A stretch of DNA of 64,000 bases from Martinezella lusitana (GTDB taxonomy: Bacteria; Pseudomonadota; Alphaproteobacteria; Rhizobiales; Rhizobiaceae), in contig NZ_JACHBG010000014.1 of the NCBI RefSeq assembly GCF_014207095.1, positions 86,806 through 150,805 on the forward strand, in the 5' to 3' direction. Shown in pieces: positions 8,163 to 16,510 of the stretch. Each line of letters opens with the position of its first letter. Position 1 is the first letter of the stretch. The position numbers were made by a program, and so were the translations under genes. A model generated the notes under the pieces. That model worked only from the letters and a program-made list of their open reading frames with translations, did not search any database and was not told the DNA's origin.

Positions 8163-9437
8163 TCAGCCGCGCAGGATGGAGCGACCGGCGTATTTTGCCT
8201 GCGGGCCAAGCGCTTCCTCGATGCGGATAAGCTGGTTGTACTTGGCGAGACGGTCGGAGCGCGACAGCGAGCCGGTCTTGATCTGGCCGCAGTTGGTGGC
8301 AACGGCGAGATCGGCGATGGTGGAATCTTCCGTTTCGCCCGAACGGTGCGACATGACGGCCGTGTAGTTGGCCTTGTGTGCGGTTTCGACGGCGTCGAGG
8401 GTCTCCGTGAGCGAGCCGATCTGGTTGACCTTGACCAGGATCGAGTTGGCAACGCCCATGCGGATACCGTCGCGCAGGCGAGCAGAGTTGGTGACGAACA
8501 GATCGTCGCCGACGAGCTGTGTCTTCTTGCCGATCAGGTCGGTGAGCGTCTTCCAGCCCTCCCAATCGTCTTCAGCCATGCCGTCTTCGATGGAAATGAT
8601 CGGATACTGAGCTGCGAGTTGAGCGAGGTACTCTGCCATAGCACCGGATTCCAGCGTGCGGCCTTCGCCTTCGAGCACGTACTTGCCGTCCTTGAAGAAT
8701 TCGGTCGAAGCGCAGTCGAGGCCGAGAGCAACTTCTTCACCAGGCTTGTAGCCAGCCTTTTCGATCGACTTCATGATGAAATCGAGCGCGGCCGGAGCGC
8801 TGGAAAGGCCCGGCGCGAAACCGCCTTCATCGCCGACGTTCGTGTTGTGGCCCTGCGCTGCCAATTCCTTCTTGAGGACATGGAAGATTTCCGAACCGAT
8901 GCGAACGGCGTCGCGGATGGATTCTGCGCCAACCGGCAGGATCATGAACTCCTGGAAGTCGATCGGGTTGTCAGCATGGGCGCCGCCGTTGATGATGTTC
9001 ATCATCGGAACCGGCAGCAGGCGGGCGTGAGCGCCGCCAACATAACGATAGAGCGGCAGGTTGGCGCTCTGGGCAGCAGCCTTGGCGACAGCAAGCGAAA
9101 CACCGAGGATGGCGTTGGCGCCGAGGCGCGACTTGTTCGGCGTGCCGTCGAGCTCGATCATGATGTTGTCGAGCTGGATCTGGTTTTCGGCATCCATGCC
9201 GCCGATCGCATCGAAGATTTCCGAGTTGACGGCTTCGACGGCCTTTTCAACACCCTTGCCATGGTAGCGCTTGCCGCCATCGCGAAGCTCGACGGCTTCA
9301 TGTGCGCCGGTCGACGCGCCCGACGGAACAGCCGCGCGGCCCATGCTGCCATCTTCGAGGTAGACATCGACTTCGACAGTCGGATTGCCACGGCTGTCGA
9401 GAATCTCGCGGGCGATAATGTCGGTGATTGCGGTCAT
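8163..9437 (-). CDS. eno: Enolase
   Basis: Glycolytic 2-phosphoglycerate dehydratase, 424 residues, full length. Recognisable are the N-terminal DSRGNPTVEVDV, the Mg-binding and catalytic region (SIEDGMAEDDWEGW, GDDLFVTN) and the enolase signature with catalytic lysine near LVKVNQIGSLTET, followed by SHRSGETED. It is cytoplasmic. It is followed on the same strand by its terminator and then by the ftsB-like gene. Confidence 0.98.
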   Translation of the reverse strand: MTAITDIIAREILDSRGNPTVEVDVYLEDGSMGRAAVPSGASTGAHEAVELRDGGKRYHGKGVEKAVEAVNSEIFDAIGGMDAENQIQLDNIMIELDGTPNKSRLGANAILGVSLAVAKAAAQSANLPLYRYVGGAHARLLPVPMMNIINGGAHADNPIDFQEFMILPVGAESIRDAVRIGSEIFHVLKKELAAQGHNTNVGDEGGFAPGLSSAPAALDFIMKSIEKAGYKPGEEVALGLDCASTEFFKDGKYVLEGEGRTLESGAMAEYLAQLAAQYPIISIEDGMAEDDWEGWKTLTDLIGKKTQLVGDDLFVTNSARLRDGIRMGVANSILVKVNQIGSLTETLDAVETAHKANYTAVMSHRSGETEDSTIADLAVATNCGQIKTGSLSRSDRLAKYNQLIRIEEALGPQAKYAGRSILRG

Positions 9438-9466
9438 GATAGCTTCCTGCTCGCTGGTTTATAAAT

Positions 9467-9478
9467 CGATTTAAATCG
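9467..9478. promoter_or_regulatory. Palindrome upstream of eno
   Basis: Perfect 12-bp palindrome CGATTTAAATCG, 30 bp upstream of the eno ATG in the short kdsA-eno gap. It could be an operator or simply an AT-rich promoter feature; nothing else supports it. Confidence 0.2.
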
Positions 9479-9585
9479 TCATAATCGAAGGCGCGGAAAT
9501 TTCAATGCGGAACCACGCCTTGATTTGACACTCCTACAGGCCGCCTAGCGCAAATTCATGTCAGCCTGTTGAATGCCTGTGTTTT

Positions 9586-10425
9586 TCAAGCCTTAGCGAT
9601 AGCGTCAAACGCCAGCAGCTTCTCGAGAAGCCGCGGCATATCCTTCAGATAGACCATGTTTGGGCCGTCTGACGGCGCGTTGTCCGGATCCTCATGCGTC
9701 TCGACGAAAACGCCGGCGACGCCAACAGCCACAGCCGCACGCGCCAGCGTCTCAACGAATCGGCGATCGCCCCCGCTCGAGCCACCCTGCCCGCCGGGCT
9801 GCTGCACCGAATGGGTGGCATCAAAGATGACGGGCGCACCCATCGCCGCCATGATCGGCAGCGAGCGCATGTCGGAGACGAGCGTGTTGTAGCCGAAGGA
9901 GGCGCCGCGCTCGCAAAGCAGAATGTTCTGATTGCCGCTGTCATTGAGCTTGGCAAGCACGTTCTTCATGTCCCATGGCGCCAGGAACTGGCCCTTCTTG
10001 ACGTTGACGACGCGGCCGGTCTGGGCGGCGGCGACCAGAAGATCGGTCTGGCGCGACAGGAAGGCCGGGATCTGCAGGATATCGACCGTCTTGGCAACTA
10101 CAGCGCATTGCTCTTCCGTGTGGATATCGGTCAGAACAGGAAAGCCATATTCCTTCTTCAGATCAGCAAAGACTTCCATCGACTTCTCAAGACCGATACC
10201 GCGCTTGCCCGACAGCGAAGTACGGTTCGCCTTGTCGTAAGAGGATTTGTATACGAGGCCGATGCCGAGCTTGTCGCAGAGCTCCTTCAAAACGCCGGCG
10301 ACCATGAAGGCATGTTCGCGACTTTCCATCTGGCAAGGACCGGCAATCAGGGAGAGCTTGGCAGTGTTGGAAAACAGAACCTTGGAGGCTCCCTCGCCGA
10401 CAACCACTTCGGAATTCGTGCTCAT
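9586..10425 (-). CDS. kdsA: 3-deoxy-8-phosphooctulonate synthase (KDO-8-P synthase)
   Basis: Condenses arabinose-5-phosphate with PEP to KDO-8-phosphate for the LPS inner core. 279 residues of the usual class. Motifs include IAGPCQMES, YKSSYDKANRTS (substrate-binding lysines) and PVIFDATHSVQQPGG. Its ATG overlaps the stop of the upstream VOC-protein gene by 4 bp (ATGA), so the two are translationally coupled. Confidence 0.97.
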   Translation of the reverse strand: MSTNSEVVVGEGASKVLFSNTAKLSLIAGPCQMESREHAFMVAGVLKELCDKLGIGLVYKSSYDKANRTSLSGKRGIGLEKSMEVFADLKKEYGFPVLTDIHTEEQCAVVAKTVDILQIPAFLSRQTDLLVAAAQTGRVVNVKKGQFLAPWDMKNVLAKLNDSGNQNILLCERGASFGYNTLVSDMRSLPIMAAMGAPVIFDATHSVQQPGGQGGSSGGDRRFVETLARAAVAVGVAGVFVETHEDPDNAPSDGPNMVYLKDMPRLLEKLLAFDAIAKA

Positions 10426-11309
10426 GCTATCTCCTCGAAGGCGAACACTGCGCCATGTTCAGGCGCCAGCCGCGCCAAAATACGATTGTTCTTACGCGTA
10501 TATGTGACGCCGTTAGCAGCGAAATGCGACGATGTCACGGAAAGATCGCGTGTTTTGAAAAGGATTGCCCGCGCTCGCAGACCCGGATCTTCGTTGCCGA
10601 CCCGCAAATCGTAAAAGGCTTCCATGCCCTCCGGGGTCAGAAGCTCGATATCGGCATTGGCAGATCTTATCGTCAGTCCGAAGGAATGCTCCGATACCTT
10701 TGGTCCGGCGACGACCTCTTCGAAAAAGCTGCGGAAGGCGGCCGGCCGCGTTGCCGAGATCGCTACCCGCGCAATGCCGCTGACACCGTTTGCATGGCGC
10801 TCAAGCACACCGCGATCGGCGGGCAGCGGATTGATGCGCTGGCAGCTGAATGCGAACAAATCGGGCGAACGCAGATCGGCCGCAAAGGCCAGACGAAACC
10901 CGGCCACGGTTTCCGTTCCGTCAGGCATTTTCATCGGCCGTGAGAAATCCAGCATCGGGCCGGCCGAGATCGCGGCGGCTTTGAAGCGCTCATCATCCGC
11001 TACGGCATCATTCGTTCCGAAAACCACGGCAGAGAATCCGTCTTCTCCGACGCGAAAGCGATAGGCCTGGTCGCGCGCCACGAAGACATTGCCTTCTATA
11101 AGGCTCGCCTCGCACTGTTCTTGCGAGGCTACACCCAAAGGTTCAAGATAGGTCTTGTCGGAGAAGAAGACGCAGGCATTTTCGGTGCCGAAAGGATGGC
11201 GCGCATCGGGAGCAACCGTAAAGCCGAGCTTGCCGAGCCGCTCGCGCGCCAGGGCGATGTTGATCGTCGGCAGCACGAGATGATCCAATGGATGCGGCAA
11301 CGAAGTCAT
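10422..11309 (-). CDS. VOC (glyoxalase-like) superfamily protein
   Basis: A 295-residue protein resembling the glyoxalase-like domain family (PLDHLVLPTINIALARERLGKLGF at the N-terminus, written here as separate halves: PLDHLVLPTINIALARE and RLGKLGF). The N-terminal half carries a beta-alpha-beta-beta module with an HxxF-type pattern and a second module lies near 180-260. The substrate is unknown. The ATG at 11309 is preferred because a GAGGAGGAG ribosome site precedes it. It is coupled to kdsA by a 4-bp overlap, which suggests co-transcription but not a shared pathway. Confidence 0.8.
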   Translation of the reverse strand: MTSLPHPLDHLVLPTINIALARERLGKLGFTVAPDARHPFGTENACVFFSDKTYLEPLGVASQEQCEASLIEGNVFVARDQAYRFRVGEDGFSAVVFGTNDAVADDERFKAAAISAGPMLDFSRPMKMPDGTETVAGFRLAFAADLRSPDLFAFSCQRINPLPADRGVLERHANGVSGIARVAISATRPAAFRSFFEEVVAGPKVSEHSFGLTIRSANADIELLTPEGMEAFYDLRVGNEDPGLRARAILFKTRDLSVTSSHFAANGVTYTRKNNRILARLAPEHGAVFAFEEIA

Positions 11310-11727
11310 GGCTCCTCCTCTTTCCCAGCGGCGGTAGATTTGCGCCCATCCATCGCGTATTTCAAGATGAAAGCGAAGCGCGCGACGACAGCTCCTGGCA
11401 CGCAATATGATCGCGCAAACGTGATTGCTGATTCTCCCCTGTAGCCGGCTCAACTGGCTCGATTTCGAGATCGCTGAACCAGAACGCAGACGGAAAAATT
11501 CGGTGTCATCCTAGGTCTGGAAAGGAGGAATTCCCAATATTTTTCATAATGTTATATCTATTTCAGCACGCTGACTTTTACAGCCCGTCCATTCGCGGAT
11601 GATAATTATTTAATTGTCCGAGCAAGCTTTTAACGAAATTTAAGTGCTTGCGGAACACATATGGAACATATAGTGTCCGTTCTGGATTTGTTTCACGACC
11701 TTTTCTTGATTCTGGGGTTCCAAGACG
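11310..11727. other. Intergenic region between the VOC gene and lexA
   Basis: 418 bp separating two divergent genes. It should hold both promoters. The lexA-proximal half is AT-rich and carries the LexA box at 11653-11667. I see no convincing gene in it. Confidence 0.6.
11653..11667 (+). promoter_or_regulatory. LexA (SOS) box of the alphaproteobacterial type
   Basis: Perfect GAAC-N7-GAAC direct repeat, 60 bp upstream of the lexA ATG. Direct-repeat boxes of this form are the established LexA target in Rhizobiaceae (unlike the palindromic CTG-N10-CAG of E. coli). It implies that lexA is autoregulated. Confidence 0.85.
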
Positions 11728-12450
11728 ATGTTGACGCGCAAGCAACAGGAACTGCTTCTCTTCATTCACGAGCGGATGAAGGAGTCCGGCGTTCCGCCAT
11801 CCTTTGACGAGATGAAGGATGCGCTGGATCTGGCCTCCAAGTCCGGCATTCACCGCCTCATCACGGCATTGGAGGAGCGCGGCTTTATCCGTCGCCTGCC
11901 GAACCGCGCCAGGGCGCTTGAGGTCATCAAGCTACCGGATGCCTATAATCCGAGCCTGCAGCCGCGTCGCGGCTTTTCGCCAAGCGTTATCGAGGGCAGC
12001 CTCGGCAAGCCCCAGCCGGTCGCGCCCCCGCCTCCGCCGAAAGTGGCCCATGAAGATCACAGCAGCTCTGTGTCCGTACCCGTGATGGGCCGCATCGCTG
12101 CCGGCGTTCCGATCTCGGCCATTCAGAACAATACGCATGACATAACCGTCCCCGCAGATATGCTCGGCGCTGGTGATCATTATGCCTTGGAGGTGCGAGG
12201 CGACTCGATGATCGACGCCGGCATTTTCGACGGCGATACAGTCATCATTCGCAATTCGACGACAGCAAACCCGGGCGATATCGTCGTTGCGCTTGTCGAC
12301 GACGAAGAAGCAACGCTGAAGCGCTTCCGCCGCAAGGGCGCATCGATCGCTCTCGAGGCTGCCAACCCTGCCTATGAGACCCGTATTTTCGGACCGGATC
12401 GCGTCAAGGTTCAGGGCAAGCTTGTCGGGCTCATTCGGCGTTATCACTGA
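11728..12450 (+). CDS. lexA: SOS repressor LexA
   Basis: 240 residues. The N-terminal winged-helix DNA-binding domain (1-65, LTRKQQELLLFIHERMKESG) is followed by a Pro-rich linker and the C-terminal S24 autoprotease domain. The cleavage bond is Ala125-Gly126 (RIAAGVPIS), and the catalytic dyad is Ser160 (GDSMIDAG) and Lys198 (ATLKRF). A LexA box upstream indicates autorepression. Its last 20 bp overlap the convergent comEC-like gene. Confidence 0.97.
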   Translation: MLTRKQQELLLFIHERMKESGVPPSFDEMKDALDLASKSGIHRLITALEERGFIRRLPNRARALEVIKLPDAYNPSLQPRRGFSPSVIEGSLGKPQPVAPPPPPKVAHEDHSSSVSVPVMGRIAAGVPISAIQNNTHDITVPADMLGAGDHYALEVRGDSMIDAGIFDGDTVIIRNSTTANPGDIVVALVDDEEATLKRFRRKGASIALEAANPAYETRIFGPDRVKVQGKLVGLIRRYH

Positions 12451-14890
12451 CAGGTGACACCGGCGCGATTGGCGCGCCAAATGTCCCCGTGCGCCAATCA
12501 TAGGTTCGATGCCGCGTCCATGGCCGTTGCGGATCTTCGAATGCTGTAAGGACAGTGGGCTTGTCGCCGCTCAGATCCATTTCGATCGAGCCGGTCCGCC
12601 TTAATGTCGCGCCTGTATAAAGCGTTGCGCCGGAGCGACAATGATCGAGGCGCAGACGTATTGATGTGACGACGATATTCGCCGTATCGCAGGCGGGCGG
12701 AAGATAGGCGGCATTTTCGATCGTTACCAACACGGCGCCATTTTCAAGCATCGCCACGCACCACGCACCTTTCTGGCAGGCGAAACTCCCCTGCATGGTT
12801 CGATCAAGAGCATCCTCCATTGCCCCGCGGACCGCCTTCTGTTCGTCGTCGTTCAATCGACGGCGACGCTCGGCCTTGCTGATCTTAGGCAGGCTGCTGT
12901 CGGCAACAAGCATGGTGGGAGGCTGATGTTCGAATGCGACGAGTGCCTTTTGCCATTGCTCGAAAATGAAAGCCTGCGGCCTTTCCCGGTTGGTCGCCAA
13001 TATATTGTCCTGCCTTAGTGCGACCAGGACACCATCCTCGGAAATCATGAGATCGGGCTTGGATACGCCCGAACCCAAAGCCGCTGCCCCAATCGTTGCA
13101 AGCGCGAGCAACAGTCCGAGATGGCGCAGCTTGGTGCGCAAAACGCTCATCATCAGAAAGCCGGCAATGAAGGTCGGCATCAGCCACGGCGGCTGACGTC
13201 CAAACGTAATATCGCCGCCCCAGCCGGCGACCGTCTTGGCGACCAGAATGACGAGCTCTAGTCCCTCTCCGGTGACTTTCCAGAATGGCCCGTCGAGACC
13301 AAAAGGCATCATCAACATCGCAGCCATGCCGAATGGCATCACGATGAAAGAAACGATCGGCATGGCGGCGAGATTGGCGGGAAGGCCATATGTCGCCAAA
13401 CGGTGAAAATGCTCTATCGAGAAGATTGCCGTCGATGCGCCGCCGATGAATGAAGTCGATAATATCCCACTGAAGAAGCGTGCAACGAATAGCAATGGAC
13501 CGAGGAACCTAAAGCGCGAAAGCATATTTTCGCGATGCGGCCGCCGTTTCCAAAGCGTATAGCCCGATACCAGCGCGAGCGTTGCTGCATAGGACATCTG
13601 AAAGCTAGGCCCAAGCACCTGCGACGGCGAAAGGATGAGGATGACGATTGCCGAGAGCGCCACGTTTCGCAGACTGAGCGACGGTCGATCGAACAGAACC
13701 GCGACCAGCATGATCGCCATCATGATGAAGGCCCGCTCCGCCGATACGCCGAAGCCGGAAATGAGGTAATAGGCGGTCACTGTCAGAAGCGCGCCGAAGG
13801 CAGCGATCTTCTTGGTTGGGTAAGCCTGGGCAAGACCCGAAAAAAGGCTGAATAAATAGCGCAGCCCGACATAGAAGATACCCGCCGACAAAGCCATGTT
13901 CAGGCCGGAAATGGCGATGATATGGGTGAGCCCGGCTACTCGGAGTGCTTCGGTAGTGTCGTCCGAAATCGCTCGTCTCTCATCGGTGACAAGTGCCGCC
14001 GCAAAGGCTCCGGTATCGCCGGGCAAAGTCCTTCGGATCCTGTCCCCAATGCTGTTGCGAAGACCGGCGAGCCAGATGTCCGCCTTGGCCAGCCACGACG
14101 CCTCCGAATTGTCACCACTCAGAGATAAAAGTATCGGCGGGCCATAGGCAAAGCCATTCGCGCCAATACCGTTGAAATAGGCACTGAAGGCGAAATCGTT
14201 GAGACGCAGCAATGCGGGGCCGGCGGGCGGCGTCAGTCTCGCCCTCACCTGAATGCGGTCGCCCAGATTGAAGGGTTCGGCCTGTTTGCGCACGAAGATG
14301 GTCACTCGCTCCGGCGGCCTGTGAATGGAAGGCTTCTCGGTTGTTTCTACTTTAACGACGTACCGCCAACGTCCATTGTCATAGGTCTCGCGCCTCTCGA
14401 TCCGACCGGTCACGGTCGTCGTCACGGCCGAGTCGAGCATGATGGTCGAAGCCCGCCAGCTTTCCCAGTGCGCAAGGGCCATGCCGAGGCTTGTGAGCAT
14501 GCCGGCGAACAGCAGGTGCCGAAGCAGCCGGCCCGCCTCCCTTTTGAACACAAATCCGCACGTCAGCAGAAGAAGCGCTGCCAGAACAGTTTGCAACGGA
14601 GGATCGCTGTCAAAGGTGAACCAAAAGATCGCGCCGACGCCCATATAGATCGGCGCAAGCAGGATAGCGCGACCGTGGACCGCCTCCTCTTCAATCAGTC
14701 GGCCGATCGCGACTCGCATGCGACCAAGGGCGAGATAAAATCGCGCGATCAGCGATACCTGATCTTGCGTACGCTCCCGTTGCCCGGTTTTGATACGCAA
14801 GGTGATTGAGGCGACGGCATGACGATCCAGCGAAGGCAGAGCAAGGTCCCGGCCATCCTCCTGCTGCTCCGGTGCCTCCAAATTAGGCAT
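12431..14890 (-). CDS. ComEC/Rec2-like membrane protein
   Basis: An 819-residue polytopic protein of the ComEC/Rec2 family, which in competent bacteria forms the inner-membrane DNA channel. An N-terminal hydrophobic/OB-like DUF4131 region (about 90-260) is followed by the competence domain with its typical THIIAISGLNMALSAG motif and many transmembrane helices. The C-terminal part (about 640-819) lacks a clear HxHxDH metallo-beta-lactamase motif, as in many rhizobial members. No other competence genes are in the window, so DNA uptake is uncertain. It overlaps lexA by 20 bp at the 3' end. Confidence 0.9.
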   Translation of the reverse strand: MPNLEAPEQQEDGRDLALPSLDRHAVASITLRIKTGQRERTQDQVSLIARFYLALGRMRVAIGRLIEEEAVHGRAILLAPIYMGVGAIFWFTFDSDPPLQTVLAALLLLTCGFVFKREAGRLLRHLLFAGMLTSLGMALAHWESWRASTIMLDSAVTTTVTGRIERRETYDNGRWRYVVKVETTEKPSIHRPPERVTIFVRKQAEPFNLGDRIQVRARLTPPAGPALLRLNDFAFSAYFNGIGANGFAYGPPILLSLSGDNSEASWLAKADIWLAGLRNSIGDRIRRTLPGDTGAFAAALVTDERRAISDDTTEALRVAGLTHIIAISGLNMALSAGIFYVGLRYLFSLFSGLAQAYPTKKIAAFGALLTVTAYYLISGFGVSAERAFIMMAIMLVAVLFDRPSLSLRNVALSAIVILILSPSQVLGPSFQMSYAATLALVSGYTLWKRRPHRENMLSRFRFLGPLLFVARFFSGILSTSFIGGASTAIFSIEHFHRLATYGLPANLAAMPIVSFIVMPFGMAAMLMMPFGLDGPFWKVTGEGLELVILVAKTVAGWGGDITFGRQPPWLMPTFIAGFLMMSVLRTKLRHLGLLLALATIGAAALGSGVSKPDLMISEDGVLVALRQDNILATNRERPQAFIFEQWQKALVAFEHQPPTMLVADSSLPKISKAERRRRLNDDEQKAVRGAMEDALDRTMQGSFACQKGAWCVAMLENGAVLVTIENAAYLPPACDTANIVVTSIRLRLDHCRSGATLYTGATLRRTGSIEMDLSGDKPTVLTAFEDPQRPWTRHRTYDWRTGTFGAPIAPVSPVSDNAE

Positions 14891-15171
14891 TCGCCGCCTG
14901 CCCCACGCAAAACCACAGCTTCCGCGCGATTTTTGCCGTCACCACCAGATGATTTCAACCAAAATCCGCATGATTGCGACGAAAAAGAGCCTCGCGCGTC
15001 ACACGCTATGACCAACGCATTTAGTGCAGTGCCCAAAAGTTGATACTGCGATGCACAAATCGGCACTCGGATAACTTGGCATTAGGCTCTGGATCATATA
15101 GCTAGTCGGTAGTCGCTTAACCTTTTGGCGCTTTTTATGGCGTCAATCCCGCCAAATCTTGGAGGATCAGC

Positions 15172-16461
15172 ATGACGGAACAAAGCGCGAAACTAACTTG
15201 GGGCGAAAAGACGGTGGACTTGCCGGTCAAGACCGGAACCATCGGCCCAAGTGTCATTGATATTGGTGCCCTTTATAAGAACACCTCCACGTTCACCTAC
15301 GATCCTGGCTTCACCTCGACCGCGTCGTGCGAGTCCAGCATCACCTATATTGATGGCGACGAAGGCGTCCTGCTGCACCGCGGCTATCCGATCGACCAGC
15401 TGGCCGAACACGGCGATTTCCTGGAAGTCTGCTACCTGCTCCTCTACGGCGAACTGCCGACGGCAGCCCAGAAGAAGGACTTCGACTATCGTGTCGTGCA
15501 CCATACGATGGTGCATGAGCAGATGTCGCGCTTCTTCACCGGTTTCCGCCGCGACGCGCATCCGATGGCCGTCATGTGCGGCTGCGTCGGCGCTCTGTCG
15601 GCCTTCTATCACGACTCGACCGACATCACCGATCCGCATCAGCGTATGGTCGCAAGTCTGCGCATGATCGCCAAGATGCCAACGCTCGCCGCCATGGCTT
15701 ATAAGTACCATATCGGCCAGCCCTTCGTTTATCCGAAGAACGATCTCGACTACGCATCGAACTTCCTGCGCATGTGCTTTGCCGTTCCTTGCGAAGAATA
15801 TGTGGTCAATCCGGTGCTTGCCCGCGCCATGGACCGCATCTTCATCCTGCATGCCGACCACGAGCAGAATGCATCGACCTCGACGGTTCGCCTCGCCGGC
15901 TCTTCGGGCGCCAATCCGTTCGCCTGTATCGCAGCAGGCATTGCCTGCCTCTGGGGCCCGGCTCACGGCGGCGCCAACGAAGCCGCGCTGAACATGCTGA
16001 GCGAAATCGGCTCGGTTGACCGCATTCCGGAATACATCGCGCGCGCCAAGGATAAGAACGATCCGTTCCGTCTGATGGGCTTCGGTCACCGCGTCTACAA
16101 GAACTACGATCCGCGCGCCAAGATCATGCAGAAGACGGCGCACGAAGTTCTCGGCGAACTCGGCATCAAGGACGATCCGTTGCTCGATATCGCGATCGAG
16201 CTCGAGCGCATCGCCCTGACGGACGAATATTTCATCGAGAAGAAGCTCTATCCGAACGTCGACTTCTACTCCGGCATCACGCTGAAGGCTCTCGGCTTCC
16301 CCACGACCATGTTCACCGTTCTGTTCGCTCTCGCCCGCACCGTCGGCTGGATCGCTCAGTGGAACGAAATGATCGAAGATCCGCATCAGCGCATCGGCCG
16401 TCCGCGCCAGCTCTACACCGGCGCTCCGCTGCGCGAGTACGTACCGGTTTCCAAGCGCTAA
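15172..16461 (+). CDS. gltA: Citrate synthase (type II, hexameric class)
   Basis: First TCA-cycle enzyme, 429 residues. The conserved N-terminal segment is followed by the catalytic signature GPAHGGANEAAL, the second histidine motif GFGHRVYKNYDPRA and the C-terminal EDPHQRIGRPRQLYTG. The start follows a GGAGG ribosome site (CTTGGAGGATCAGC). It is convergent with lpxB and shares a terminator that overlaps the lpxB stop region. Confidence 0.98.
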   Translation: MTEQSAKLTWGEKTVDLPVKTGTIGPSVIDIGALYKNTSTFTYDPGFTSTASCESSITYIDGDEGVLLHRGYPIDQLAEHGDFLEVCYLLLYGELPTAAQKKDFDYRVVHHTMVHEQMSRFFTGFRRDAHPMAVMCGCVGALSAFYHDSTDITDPHQRMVASLRMIAKMPTLAAMAYKYHIGQPFVYPKNDLDYASNFLRMCFAVPCEEYVVNPVLARAMDRIFILHADHEQNASTSTVRLAGSSGANPFACIAAGIACLWGPAHGGANEAALNMLSEIGSVDRIPEYIARAKDKNDPFRLMGFGHRVYKNYDPRAKIMQKTAHEVLGELGIKDDPLLDIAIELERIALTDEYFIEKKLYPNVDFYSGITLKALGFPTTMFTVLFALARTVGWIAQWNEMIEDPHQRIGRPRQLYTGAPLREYVPVSKR

Positions 16462-16478
16462 GCTTCGGAAATGACACC

Positions 16479-16510
16479 AAAAAAGCCGGTCAGAAATGAC
16501 CGGCTTTTTT
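16479..16510. terminator. Bidirectional terminator between gltA and lpxB, overlapping the lpxB 3' end
   Basis: Perfect 14-bp hairpin (AAAAAAGCCGGTCA, loop GAAA, TGACCGGCTTTTTT), giving a T-run on both strands. It lies 17 bp after the gltA stop. The same bases encode the last residues and the stop codon of lpxB, so the lpxB reading frame ends inside the hairpin. Confidence 0.88.

Noticed and set aside
11121..11444. Plus-strand frame crossing the VOC gene start
   Set aside because: No ribosome site, no hydrophobic or catalytic pattern, and mostly antisense to the VOC gene.
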